A DNA stretch of 64,000 nt from Paenibacillus daejeonensis DSM 15491. Its GTDB lineage: Bacteria; Bacillota; Bacilli; Paenibacillales; Paenibacillaceae. The notes beneath the pieces are model-generated. The model ran no database searches. It was not told the DNA's origin and was given only the letters and a program-made list of their open reading frames with translations. Position 1 is the first letter of the stretch. The number at the start of each line of letters is the position of its first letter. Shown in pieces: positions 39,568 to 47,781 of the stretch. The stretch is taken from NCBI RefSeq assembly GCF_000378385.1, contig NZ_KB899659.1:1143418-1207417 (forward strand), given 5' to 3'. The translations under genes were made by a program, and so were the position numbers.

Positions 39568-40347
39568 CTAGGCTTGCCCGACAGTTTCATCGACGATGCC
39601 AAGCTCTTCCTTGACCCAGTCGTAACCTTCATTCTCCAGACGCGCTGCAAGCTCAGGACCGCCAGATTTGACGATACGGCCTTGCATCATAACGTGGACA
39701 TAGTCAGGTGTAATATAGTTCAAGAGCCGCTGATAGTGCGTAATGATGAGGAATCCGCGATCTTCGGATCTCATGCTGTTCACGCCGGCAGCAACGATTT
39801 TGAGAGCATCAATATCCAGACCGGAGTCAATTTCGTCAAGAATAACGATTTTTGGGTCCAGCATCAGCATTTGTAGAATCTCATTCCGCTTCTTCTCACC
39901 GCCGGAGAATCCTTCATTAAGGTAACGATGCGCGAACTCGGGATTCATATCCAGTTCTTTCATCTTGGCTTCCATTTGGCGGATGAACTTGATCAGCGAG
40001 ATCTCGTCCCCTTCTTCGCGACGGGCATTGATTGCGCTGCGCAGGAAGTCCGAATTGGTCACGCCGGAGATTTCACTTGGATATTGCATGGCCAGGAAAA
40101 CGCCAGCGAGCGCGCGCTCGTCGACATCCATTTCCAGCAAATCTTCTCCGTTCAATTCAGCAGTTCCACCGGTAACCTCATATTTAGGGTGCCCCATCAA
40201 GGCCGAAGCCAGCGTACTTTTACCTGTTCCGTTCGGTCCCATGATGGCGTGAATCTCGCCGCCTTTTATCTCCAGGTTGATTCCTTTCAGAATCTCCTTA
40301 TCTTCAATTGTAGCTTTCAGCCCGTCAATCACAAACTTCGTGGACAT
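39568..40347 (-). CDS. sufC: Fe-S cluster assembly ATPase SufC
   Basis: This is a 259-residue ABC-type ATPase driving the SufBCD scaffold. Walker A is GPNGTGKST near residue 37, the signature is NEGFSGGEKKRNEILQ near 146, and Walker B is PKIVILDEIDSGLD near 167, where SufC has the typical LDEIDSGLD form. The H-loop is ITHYQRLL. It is the first gene of sufCDSUB. The transcript starts at a promoter about 80 nt upstream, overlapped by a Fur-like sequence. Confidence 0.96.
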   Translation of the reverse strand: MSTKFVIDGLKATIEDKEILKGINLEIKGGEIHAIMGPNGTGKSTLASALMGHPKYEVTGGTAELNGEDLLEMDVDERALAGVFLAMQYPSEISGVTNSDFLRSAINARREEGDEISLIKFIRQMEAKMKELDMNPEFAHRYLNEGFSGGEKKRNEILQMLMLDPKIVILDEIDSGLDIDALKIVAAGVNSMRSEDRGFLIITHYQRLLNYITPDYVHVMMQGRIVKSGGPELAARLENEGYDWVKEELGIVDETVGQA

Positions 40348-40400
40348 GATTTATTGCTCCTTCCGAATGGTGTCAAATTTTCTGAACGCCGCGCGGGCGT

Positions 40401-40455
40401 ATTCTCAATGATTCTCAATCTAATCTTATAATAATTCCTGTTACAAAGCAATCAA
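40401..40455 (-). promoter_or_regulatory. suf operon promoter with a Fur-like operator
   Basis: On the minus strand TTGATT (40455-40450), a 16-nt spacer and TATTAT (40433-40428) make a fair sigma-A promoter. Just downstream, ATTGAGAATCATTGAGAAT (40419-40401) covers the expected start site. It has two ATTGAGAAT direct repeats and fits the 7-1-7 Fur pattern TGATAATNATTATCA at about 10 of 14 positions. This suggests iron- or redox-responsive control. PerR-type sequence is present only as a half site nearby. Confidence 0.5.
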
Positions 40456-40475
40456 CGCCGTTAAAATAGCCAGAT

Positions 40476-41072
40476 CTAACTTTGACCCAATACTTGGCGG
40501 ATCTCGCGGCACCTGGATTCGTACGCTTGCTGAGACAGCACTTCTTCAAATGTGGATTCAGGTACACCGTCCTCCAGCCTTACCCAGGATTTGCAGCCCA
40601 GGTAAGGCTCTCTCACCGGAACCTCAGCAGGCTCCTTCAGGCGCCAGGCCCGGATAAACAGCAAATGCAGCGGCTGCTTCCGCTTCCACTTCAACCGCTT
40701 CTCGGCCAGCTCCTCCGTCCAAATGTGGTAAGGATAGAGCTTGTCCAGGGTCTCCTGATCACGAATCTCCAGTTCTTCTGTCACTTCTCCATAGAGGGAC
40801 AACCGCATCTGTGAGGCGTTCTGCTGCCAGTCCTGGAGTGTTTCTTCCAATACCGGCCGGGCCGGCTCCTTGAGAAGCTCGGCTTTCTGATGCTCATAAG
40901 TCTCCATCAGATAGAATGTTGGACTGAGGAGCTGGAAGTCGCGAGTTTCTTCGACAATTCCCCCTTTGCGCAACAGGAAGATCTGCTCCCCCGATGCCAG
41001 TGCCCGGACCACTACCGCCCACTCCTTCAATGCCACAGGCTCATTATGCCCGCTTGTTGATAAATTGTACAT
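40476..41072 (-). CDS. DUF1802 family protein
   Basis: This is a 198-residue cytosolic protein matching DUF1802: VALKEWAVVVRALASGEQIFLLRKGGIVEETRDF near the start, a central LYPYHIWTEELAEKRLKWKRKQPLHLLFIRAW, and an acidic end. Function is unknown. It is a free-standing gene between the suf promoter and the divergent mtnKA pair. A GGAGGACGG motif lies upstream of the ATG. Confidence 0.8.
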   Translation of the reverse strand: MYNLSTSGHNEPVALKEWAVVVRALASGEQIFLLRKGGIVEETRDFQLLSPTFYLMETYEHQKAELLKEPARPVLEETLQDWQQNASQMRLSLYGEVTEELEIRDQETLDKLYPYHIWTEELAEKRLKWKRKQPLHLLFIRAWRLKEPAEVPVREPYLGCKSWVRLEDGVPESTFEEVLSQQAYESRCREIRQVLGQS

Positions 41073-41084
41073 GTCCGTCCTCCT

Positions 41085-41138
41085 AAAAGTTTTCCGAAGG
41101 AAAACTCACTTCGGAAGCATAGGCTAAAAAGTTTTCCG
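41085..41138. repeat. AAAAGTTTTCCG direct/inverted repeat
   Basis: AAAAGTTTTCCG occurs at 41085-41096 and 41127-41138. Between them AGTTTTCC/GGAAAACT and CCGAAG/CTTCGG form overlapping hairpins. The element occupies the gap upstream of DUF1802 and mtnK. It may be a small dispersed repeat or a leader structure; no SAM riboswitch pattern is present. Confidence 0.5.
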
Positions 41139-41166
41139 TAGGGTCTATTATATCAGTTGAAGGTAT

Positions 41167-41194
41167 TCCAACGCGAAATAATATTCGCTATACT
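41167..41194 (+). promoter_or_regulatory. Possible mtnKA promoter
   Basis: TATACT at 41189-41194 is a good -10. The -35 at 17-nt spacing is only TTCCAA (41166-41171). A GCGAA/TTCGC dyad (41173-41177 and 41184-41188) fills the spacer, directly before the -10, and could be a regulator site. Confidence 0.35.
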
Positions 41195-41251
41195 AAGCTG
41201 AGACGAATACCAAACCCGCGATTTCGTACTATTATTGGAGGTGGGACCCCC

Positions 41252-42463
41252 TTGTCAACATATCATCCATTAACGGAACAGGAAGCGATTCGGCACGCCC
41301 GTTCGCTCGAAGGCTTTTTTCCTGCAGACGCCGAACTGGCATGTCAGGAAATCGGAGACGGCAATCTGAATCTCGTTTTTCATATAACTGATGCCATTAG
41401 CGGCAAGAGCTTGATACTGAAGCAGGCCCTGCCCTATGCCAAGGTCGTCGGCGAATCCTGGCCACTGACACTCGATAGAGCCCGCATTGAGAGCGAAGCT
41501 CTTATAATAGAAGGCAAGCTGGCACCCGGACTGGTCCCGCAGGTGTACCATTACGATGCCGATCTGGCCCTTACGGTTATGGAGGACCTGAGCGATCATG
41601 TTATTATGCGCCGGGCCTTGATTGAGGGACGTCGTTTCCCACAGTTCGCTGAGGATATCTCCACGTTCATGGCTAACACGCTCTTCTTCACCTCGGATCT
41701 GGGCATGAACCAGCAGGAGAAGAAATTGCAGTCTGGCCGTTTCATTAATCCGGAGCTGTGTAAGATTACGGAGGATCTCATCTTTGAAGACCCGTACACG
41801 GACTCGCCTAATAATAATTACGATGCGGCCATTGCCGATGCGGCCGAGGCGCTGACTCGCGACAACGAACTCCATTTGGAGGTTGCCATTCTACGGAACA
41901 AATTTTTGACTCAAGGTCAAGCTCTGCTGCATGGCGACCTGCACACAGGCAGTATCTTCGTCAAAGACGATTCGACAAAAGCCATCGATCCTGAGTTTGC
42001 CTATTATGGCCCGTCAGGTTTTGATGTGGGTGCGACCATTGCGAATCTGCTGCTTAATTATGCCGCTCACGAGCACTGGCATCAGGACGCTCAGGAACGA
42101 GCCGATTACCGTTTGTATCTGCTGGAGACGATCCGCGACATCTGGACGCTGTTCGAGCGCAAGTTCCTTCAGCTATGGGACGAGCACGGCATTGATCGTC
42201 TGCTGAATTCAGCAGACGGATACAAGAAGCTGTACCTGTCGAACTTGCTTCAGGATACCACAGGCTATGCCGGGTGCAAAATGGTACGCCGGATCGTTGG
42301 TCTCTCACATGTTGCCGATATTGATACGATTCCTGATGCGCAAGCTAAGGAGCGCGCCCAGCGGTTGGCCCTGCAGATCGGCACTTCGCTGATCAAGCGC
42401 AACCGCCGCATCGAATCGATTGAAGAACTGATCGACGTAGCAGCATCTGCTGCTCAAGCATGA
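41252..42463 (+). CDS. mtnK: 5-methylthioribose kinase MtnK
   Basis: This is a 403-residue kinase that phosphorylates 5-methylthioribose in methionine salvage. Motifs of the APH-like fold include EIGDGNLNLVFHI (glycine-loop region), LILKQALPYAKVVGESWPL, the catalytic LLHGDLHTGSIFV and AIDPEFAYYGPSGFDVG (metal-binding DPE), and RRIVGLSHVADID near the end. The start is TTG with GGAGGTG about 10 nt upstream. mtnA follows 39 nt downstream. No S-box riboswitch is seen in front, unlike B. subtilis mtnKA. Confidence 0.93.
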   Translation: MSTYHPLTEQEAIRHARSLEGFFPADAELACQEIGDGNLNLVFHITDAISGKSLILKQALPYAKVVGESWPLTLDRARIESEALIIEGKLAPGLVPQVYHYDADLALTVMEDLSDHVIMRRALIEGRRFPQFAEDISTFMANTLFFTSDLGMNQQEKKLQSGRFINPELCKITEDLIFEDPYTDSPNNNYDAAIADAAEALTRDNELHLEVAILRNKFLTQGQALLHGDLHTGSIFVKDDSTKAIDPEFAYYGPSGFDVGATIANLLLNYAAHEHWHQDAQERADYRLYLLETIRDIWTLFERKFLQLWDEHGIDRLLNSADGYKKLYLSNLLQDTTGYAGCKMVRRIVGLSHVADIDTIPDAQAKERAQRLALQIGTSLIKRNRRIESIEELIDVAASAAQA

Positions 42464-42502
42464 CACCTCAGCAATGTCTAATTCAAGAAAGGGTAATGAA
42501 CC

Positions 42503-43564
42503 ATGCATAATACAACTGAAGCTTTGCAATCTGTCATCTGGACAGGAGAGCGGGTCGAGCTGCTGGATCAGCGGCTGCTGCCCGAGGAGATCGTCTATCT
42601 CCCATTAACTACACCGGAAGATGTATGGGAGGCGATTCGCCACCTTAAGGTTCGCGGGGCGCCGGCCATCGGCATTTCCGCTGCATATGGCGTTGTATTA
42701 GGCAGTCGGGGTGCATTTGATACCACAGAGGATTGGCTGGCTGCCGTGAACCAGCATGCCCAATACCTTGCCACCTCCAGACCAACGGCTGTGAACCTGT
42801 TCTGGGCGCTTGACCGGATGAAGGCACGTGCTGTGCAATTGGCTGCCTCGGGGAGTCCGGTAGACGAATGTCAACAGGCCCTCGTTATGGAAGCCGTAGC
42901 TATCCAGAGCGAAGATGAGGAGACCAACCGCCTGATTGGCGAGCATGCCTTATCTCTCTTTAAGGATGACATGGGCGTATTGACGCACTGCAATGCCGGT
43001 GGACTGGCTACCGCCAAATACGGCACTGCGCTTGCCCCGTTTTATCTGGCACAGGAGCAAGGGCTCAAGATTCGTGTATTTGCGGATGAAACGCGTCCCG
43101 TGCTCCAAGGCGCCCGGCTCACAGCCTTTGAGCTGCAGCAGGCTGGGGTTGACGTCACCCTAATCTGTGATAACATGGCCGGCATGGTTATGTCCAAAGG
43201 CTGGATCGATGCCGTTATTGTCGGCACCGACCGTGTTGCTGCCAATGGCGATGTGGCCAACAAAATCGGAACCTACAGCGTAGCTGTACTGGCCAAGGCC
43301 CATAACATTCCGTTCTATGTCGCATGTCCAATGTCAACAATTGATATGCAGACGCCAACAGGCGCGGATATTCCAATTGAAGAGCGCCCGGATGAAGAAA
43401 TCACGGAAGGCTTCGGCAAACGGACCGCTCCCGCTGGCGTGAAGGTGTTCAACCCGGCATTTGACGTGACACCTAACGAATATGTGAGTGCGATTATTAC
43501 CGAGAAAGGCATTCTCCGCCCGCCGTTTGATGCCAGTCTCAAGAAATTGTTCGAACAATTGTAA
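42503..43564 (+). CDS. mtnA: S-methyl-5-thioribose-1-phosphate isomerase MtnA
   Basis: This is a 353-residue isomerase converting methylthioribose-1-phosphate to methylthioribulose-1-phosphate. Family motifs: [16 protein letters not shown] near 50, [18 protein letters not shown] near 160 with the catalytic Cys, [17 protein letters not shown] near 195, and [19 protein letters not shown] near 240 with the catalytic Asp. It completes the mtnKA operon and ends at a strong terminator. Later salvage genes (mtnW, X, B, D) are not here. Confidence 0.95.
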   Translation: MHNTTEALQSVIWTGERVELLDQRLLPEEIVYLPLTTPEDVWEAIRHLKVRGAPAIGISAAYGVVLGSRGAFDTTEDWLAAVNQHAQYLATSRPTAVNLFWALDRMKARAVQLAASGSPVDECQQALVMEAVAIQSEDEETNRLIGEHALSLFKDDMGVLTHCNAGGLATAKYGTALAPFYLAQEQGLKIRVFADETRPVLQGARLTAFELQQAGVDVTLICDNMAGMVMSKGWIDAVIVGTDRVAANGDVANKIGTYSVAVLAKAHNIPFYVACPMSTIDMQTPTGADIPIEERPDEEITEGFGKRTAPAGVKVFNPAFDVTPNEYVSAIITEKGILRPPFDASLKKLFEQL

Positions 43565-43608
43565 TCCAGCATACGATCAGGCTAGCCAGTCATTTCATAT
43601 CTAATAAC

Positions 43609-43646
43609 AAAATCAGCTCCAGACCCTGTGGTCTGGAGCTGATTTC
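43609..43646. terminator. Terminator of mtnKA
   Basis: AAATCAGCTCCAGACC and GGTCTGGAGCTGATTT form a 16-bp stem around a CTGT loop. A and T runs on both sides allow it to serve both mtnA and the convergent yunC. Confidence 0.88.
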
Positions 43647-43656
43647 GCTTGCGTGT

Positions 43657-43959
43657 TTATAGCATTTTGGCGAGCGCTTCCCTGCCTGGCATCCCTTTAT
43701 GGATACCCATCGTTTCCGCCTCCACTGTCACGGACTCCAAGGGTGCTTCCAGCAGCTCCTCCAGTGTCCGTACACCTACTGCCCGGCCGGCTATAATTCC
43801 CCGATCCCGTAATTTCTCATTAAGTAACCCTACATCGAGCGCGCCGCACATAATATAGCCCTGATCAGTAGAGATGCTCAGCAGCGTCGTTTTGGGCAGC
43901 TTCACCTCTACACCTAGCGCCGTCGCCGATCCGATCGTAATAGGCACCATCCGGATCAT
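43657..43959 (-). CDS. yunC: DUF1805 family protein YunC
   Basis: This is a 100-residue protein of the YunC/DUF1805 family: MVPITIGSATALGVEVKLPKTTLLSI, then DQGYIMCGALDVGLLNEKL and a C-terminal RTLEELLEAPLESVTVEAE. It has a compact alpha/beta fold of unknown function. GGAGGG seven to eight nt upstream picks the ATG at 43959. In B. subtilis yunC lies beside yunD, but here yunD is about 14 kb away. Confidence 0.82.
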   Translation of the reverse strand: MIRMVPITIGSATALGVEVKLPKTTLLSISTDQGYIMCGALDVGLLNEKLRDRGIIAGRAVGVRTLEELLEAPLESVTVEAETMGIHKGMPGREALAKML

Positions 43960-44220
43960 TGTAATCCCTCCACTCTTCTGTGCCTGCTTCCTGCAAGGCA
44001 AGGATCAACTGACTGTATACTATATGCCAGTCTGCGATCTCCGTGTGGGGAGCCGCCTTGTCAGACCAATACCTATGGGATATCAACTAAAAAAAGATGA
44101 CCCTGATGTCAAATTTAGGACTATGTACTCAATTTCATTCATGGTATATTAGTAATAGTTATGTAAGAAGTAGTCCCTGTGAACTAGAGCCAAACTATTG
44201 AAGGGGGAAGTAGGGCGTTG

Positions 44221-44712
44221 ATGACGAAAGAAAAAACAACCAACAGCTCCTATCTGTTTAACGTAGATATTCTTATAGAGGATGAGAGCAACGCCCGAGC
44301 GTTGGAACGTCTCTTGAGCATCCTTAATCAGACGGGTGCTGCCGATTTTCGCATTCAGAGCGGAATCGAACTTGGCCGGGTGATTGAATCCATGATGACA
44401 CGAACCAAGCCACCTCAAGAGCATGCTGTTCCTCATCTGAATCTTGTGCCTCCACCATCGAAATCAGCTCTCGCACGACCCACCACTCCTGGGCCAGACA
44501 CTGGAATGGCTGTGGACGCGAGAATCCGCGCCTATATTGATCAGAACAAGCTGATTCGGTTGCATGTGAATAAAGGATTGGGCGTCAAGCTCAGCATCCC
44601 TTGCCGAATCGTCAAGTTTGATGAAGAGAACGGAAATGTCACTGTCTACCATGTGGATGAGAAACAAGTATATACCTTTTCCATTAATGAAATTGACGAT
44701 TTCATTGAATAA
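44221..44712 (+). CDS. Conserved-looking protein of unknown function
   Basis: This is a 163-residue protein with two parts. An N-terminal domain (about 8-60, LFNVDILIEDESNARALERLLSIL) looks like an alpha/beta ligand or dimerization unit. A Pro-rich linker (70-95) leads to a C-terminal beta-rich domain (about 100-163) that could be an Sm- or RNA-chaperone-like barrel (IRLHVNKGLGVKLSIPCRIVKFDEENGNVTVYHVDEKQVYTF). I do not recognise the family. A TTG at 44218 directly precedes the chosen ATG and is an alternative start. It is monocistronic and followed by a terminator. Confidence 0.65.
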   Translation: MTKEKTTNSSYLFNVDILIEDESNARALERLLSILNQTGAADFRIQSGIELGRVIESMMTRTKPPQEHAVPHLNLVPPPSKSALARPTTPGPDTGMAVDARIRAYIDQNKLIRLHVNKGLGVKLSIPCRIVKFDEENGNVTVYHVDEKQVYTFSINEIDDFIE

Positions 44713-44729
44713 TGTCATTCACCACACAC

Positions 44730-44765
44730 AAAACCCGCCCTTGCATACACAGGAGGCGGGTTTCT
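44730..44765. terminator. Terminator between convergent genes
   Basis: AAACCCGCC (44731-44739) and GGCGGGTTT (44755-44763) pair around a 15-nt loop. It serves the 44221 gene and possibly the convergent GGDEF-EAL gene. Confidence 0.75.
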
Positions 44766-44784
44766 TGGTCTATCTTTCAACAAG

Positions 44785-46677
44785 CTATCCAGTTTGTAAT
44801 AGTCTCTCGACTTGCTGGCTGGTCACGGGAGCGCTCCAGAAGTAACCTTGCATTTCATCGCAGCCATGACGCTTCAAAAATTGCAGTTGGCCTTCATTCT
44901 CTACCCCCTCAGCGATAACCTGCATATTGAGGTTATGAGCCATAGAGATAATCGCTGCCACAATGGCCGCGTCTCCGGGATCATGCTGAATGTCTCTGAC
45001 AAAGGAGCGGTCAATCTTCAGACGACCAATTGGCAGCTTCTTCAAGTAATTGAGCGAACTGTAGCCCGTGCCGAAATCATCAATGCTAATATTGATGCCC
45101 ATTTTTGTCAGCTCCAGCAGGCACTGTGTAGCGTGGTCCACATCCATCGTCATCGATTCGGTAATTTCCAGGTCGAGGTGCTCAGGTGAGAGACCTGTCC
45201 GCTCCAGAACGCTGGCAACCTTCTCCGTTAAATTCTGTTGCAGAAACTGCCGAATTGACAGGTTTACAGAAACCGGAACAGCAGATAAGCCTGCATCCTG
45301 CCATGCTTTATTTTGGCGGCACGCTTCTTCCAGCACCCAATCACCCAATTGGACAATCAGACCGGTTTCCTCTGCAACGGGAATAAACTGCCCAGGGGGT
45401 ACCAAGCCCCGCTCCGGATGTTCCCAGCGAATCAAGGCTTCGAGTCCAATGACTTCCCCACTTGAGAGATCGTATTGCGGCTGATAGTGCAGCACAAACT
45501 CCTGACGCTGAATCGCTTGCTTCATTTCATGCTGGAGGGTCAAGCGTTCCAGAGATGAATTACTCCAGCTATCCGAGTACAAAATATAACCGTTCCTGCC
45601 GCTGTCCTTGGCTTTGCTCAGCGCTTGTTCCGCTTTCCTTAACAATTGGCCCGGCTCATCCTTCGTTTCACTTGCAGCTATGCCAACACTCGCCGTTACA
45701 TGAAGCGGGAAACCCTGCAGTTCAAAAGGCTCCTCCAGTTCAGCCATCAACTCTGTTGTCCGCGCAACGAGCTCTTGCTCGGATTCAACAGCCATCAGGA
45801 GCACGGCGAATTCGTCTCCTTCCATGCGTGCCGTCATATCCTGCTCGGACAATCGCCTGGTAAGGCGTTCAGCCACTTGCAGGAGCAGCATATCGCCAAA
45901 TTCGCGGCCAAACGAATCATTGACCAGTCGAAAATGGTCCAGATCCAGGTATAACAGTCCGACCTGCCCCTCATGTCTCTGGGACCGGTCAAGCGCCTCA
46001 GTCAGCTGTATCATGAACATTCTCCGGTTAGGCAACCCTGTCATGTCATCATAATAAGCCATATACCGGATACGCTCCCGATTGCGTCTGCGATCACTTG
46101 TATCTTGAATAATCAGCATGGTGCCGCTCCACTTGTCCTCCTGGTACAAAGGACAGGCAATAACCTGAATATCAAGGGGCAGTCCCGATCGGTTGACGAG
46201 AGTCAACGGAAAATGCCCGCCTGCTGATTCAACATGCGCGTCCTCCAGCCAAGCAGCTGTCTCGGCGCTCGTCTCTAGCAAGGACTGAAGCTTCGTGCCC
46301 AGCAATTCTTGCTTCTCGTAACCCAACAGCTGTGCTGCGCTGTCATTGACGTCAAGAAATTGCCCTTGGGTATCCAGAACGACAACCGGCATTGGGCTGC
46401 GAACCAGCAAGGCATCGGCAACCTGATGGCGGATCGAACGCCATGCGGACCGTGTCTGTCGCAGCTGCCGAAGATACACGAGTAACAGGATGATCACTGT
46501 GAAGGCTACCAGAGCAGCTGACAGCCACTTGGCTCCCTGTGAACCGAAGAAATCCAGCGATACGCCCATCCAGAGAGCGATGGCCAGGACGACAAGCCCT
46601 ATCGTCCAGACTGCCAGCATGCGGGCACGGTCAAAGTTGGGTTGTTGATGAGTAGGCCGTACTTTACGATCCGCCAC
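44785..46677 (-). CDS. PAS-GGDEF-EAL protein, probable cyclic-di-GMP phosphodiesterase
   Basis: This is a 630-residue membrane protein. Two hydrophobic helices (about 20-42 and 50-70) precede a PAS domain (about 88-195), a GGDEF domain (about 205-365) and an EAL domain (about 380-625). The GGDEF signature reads MEGDEF, so the first Gly is Glu. The EAL site looks intact: EALIRWEHP, NLSIRQF, EITES, DDFGTGYSSL, KIDRSFV and EGVE. I infer net phosphodiesterase activity with a weak or regulatory GGDEF. GTG at 46677 has GGAAGGAG seven nt upstream. Confidence 0.88.
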   Translation of the reverse strand: MADRKVRPTHQQPNFDRARMLAVWTIGLVVLAIALWMGVSLDFFGSQGAKWLSAALVAFTVIILLLVYLRQLRQTRSAWRSIRHQVADALLVRSPMPVVVLDTQGQFLDVNDSAAQLLGYEKQELLGTKLQSLLETSAETAAWLEDAHVESAGGHFPLTLVNRSGLPLDIQVIACPLYQEDKWSGTMLIIQDTSDRRRNRERIRYMAYYDDMTGLPNRRMFMIQLTEALDRSQRHEGQVGLLYLDLDHFRLVNDSFGREFGDMLLLQVAERLTRRLSEQDMTARMEGDEFAVLLMAVESEQELVARTTELMAELEEPFELQGFPLHVTASVGIAASETKDEPGQLLRKAEQALSKAKDSGRNGYILYSDSWSNSSLERLTLQHEMKQAIQRQEFVLHYQPQYDLSSGEVIGLEALIRWEHPERGLVPPGQFIPVAEETGLIVQLGDWVLEEACRQNKAWQDAGLSAVPVSVNLSIRQFLQQNLTEKVASVLERTGLSPEHLDLEITESMTMDVDHATQCLLELTKMGINISIDDFGTGYSSLNYLKKLPIGRLKIDRSFVRDIQHDPGDAAIVAAIISMAHNLNMQVIAEGVENEGQLQFLKRHGCDEMQGYFWSAPVTSQQVERLLQTG

Positions 46678-46726
46678 ACACGTTCTCCTTCCTGTCTGCA
46701 CTAAATGTCAGCTACGCAACATCTAA

Positions 46727-47101
46727 CTATTTGCGTCGCGTGACGGCGATGATCATCATGAGCCAGCCAGCAATAAAGGCAACTCCGCCGATCGGCGTGA
46801 CCATCCCGAGCTTGGTAAATCCAGTCAGCGTCAGAACGTACAGGCTGCCAGAGAAAATCAGAATCCCGGCATGGAGCAGTCCGGCAGCCCATGTCAACAA
46901 ACGGCGGTCAGCCGACGATTGCGGGATCAAACCTATCAGAATCAGCCCGATGGCATGGTACATCTGATAACGAACCCCCGTCTCGTAAGTTGCGAGCATG
47001 GACTCGGTCAGCTGCTCCTCCAACGCATGTGCGCCAAAGGCTCCAAAGGCTACAGCCAGCATGGCATAGATCGCACCGGTAACAACATACTTTGAAGTCA
47101 T
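46727..47101 (-). CDS. DUF423 family membrane protein
   Basis: This is a 124-residue protein with four transmembrane helices and the DUF423 motifs AVAFGAFGAHAL near residue 17, YETGVRYQMYHAIGLI near 39 and TPIGGVAFIAGW near 101. Function is unknown; related proteins include B. subtilis YwdK. It may share a transcript with the GGDEF-EAL gene, 49 nt downstream. Confidence 0.85.
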   Translation of the reverse strand: MTSKYVVTGAIYAMLAVAFGAFGAHALEEQLTESMLATYETGVRYQMYHAIGLILIGLIPQSSADRRLLTWAAGLLHAGILIFSGSLYVLTLTGFTKLGMVTPIGGVAFIAGWLMMIIAVTRRK

Positions 47102-47165
47102 GTGTAGTTTTCACTTCCCTGTATTTGGTGTATAATTCTACAAAAACCTATAAAGGAGCAACGCA

Positions 47166-47624
47166 ATGGATCAGAATCCTTACCAATCCCCAGATCAACG
47201 TAGCCCTTCCGGGCCTTTTCAACCCTATTCCGAACATGATCAGGGCGAGCCCTATCCCACCAAGCAATCCGGGCTCGGTATTGCTTCGTTCGTCATTGGG
47301 CTTCTCAGCATCCTTGGGATTATTGGCGTTGTTGTCCTTTCCATGACAGCCGCGTACTCCATTTTTGAATCTCTGCCGACTGACGGCTCCGTGCCAGATC
47401 CTGAGACCATTGCTCAGGCATCCGGAAGCGGCGTCATGCTATTAGGCATCCTGCTGCTGTTCACTGTGCTTCTCAGTGTAGTCGGTCTTATTCTGGGCAT
47501 CATCGGCTTGTTTATTAAGAACAGGCGCAAGGTGTTTGGAATCATCGGCGTCGTTCTGAACGGAGTGATCGTCTTTGGGTTTGGCGGTCTGCTGATCCTG
47601 GGCACCTTCGTTCAAGGTATGTAA
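47166..47624 (+). CDS. DUF4190-like small membrane protein
   Basis: This is a 152-residue protein. A Pro/Gln/Ser-rich N-terminal tail of ~35 residues, likely cytosolic, is followed by helices at about 38-62, 90-118 and 124-150 with the DUF4190 repeat pattern (GIASFVIGLLSILG..., LGIIGLFIKNRRKVFGIIGVVLN). No enzymatic motif is present. AAAGGAG lies nine nt upstream. It is divergent from the DUF423 gene. Confidence 0.7.
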   Translation: MDQNPYQSPDQRSPSGPFQPYSEHDQGEPYPTKQSGLGIASFVIGLLSILGIIGVVVLSMTAAYSIFESLPTDGSVPDPETIAQASGSGVMLLGILLLFTVLLSVVGLILGIIGLFIKNRRKVFGIIGVVLNGVIVFGFGGLLILGTFVQGM

Positions 47625-47690
47625 ATAAAAGCTGAATAAGGCTTGTGCAAAGGCTTCGCAGAATCGATTATACCATGGTCGCCCATCAAA

Positions 47691-47754
47691 CGCATAACGC
47701 GAACCTGCGCCACCAACCTGGCGAGCTCTGCTCCCCGGGTAGTTCGCGTTTGCG
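47691..47754 (+). promoter_or_regulatory. Structured leader upstream of the WYL gene pair
   Basis: CGCATAACGCGAAC (47691-47704) pairs with GTTCGCGTTTGCG (47742-47754), a 13-bp stem with one bulged T. The inner part holds a GCC/GGC hairpin and a CCCGGG segment. It ends 28 nt before the WYL ATG, so it could be a cis-regulatory RNA or an operator. It does not match a riboswitch class I recognise. Confidence 0.4.
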
Positions 47755-47781
47755 GCCGGCCGTGTTTTAAGGAGGAAAGCT

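Noticed and set aside
43865-44086. 73-codon minus-strand frame overlapping yunC
   Set aside because: It begins with TTG without a ribosome binding site, overlaps the yunC start in another frame and shows no conserved-looking features.
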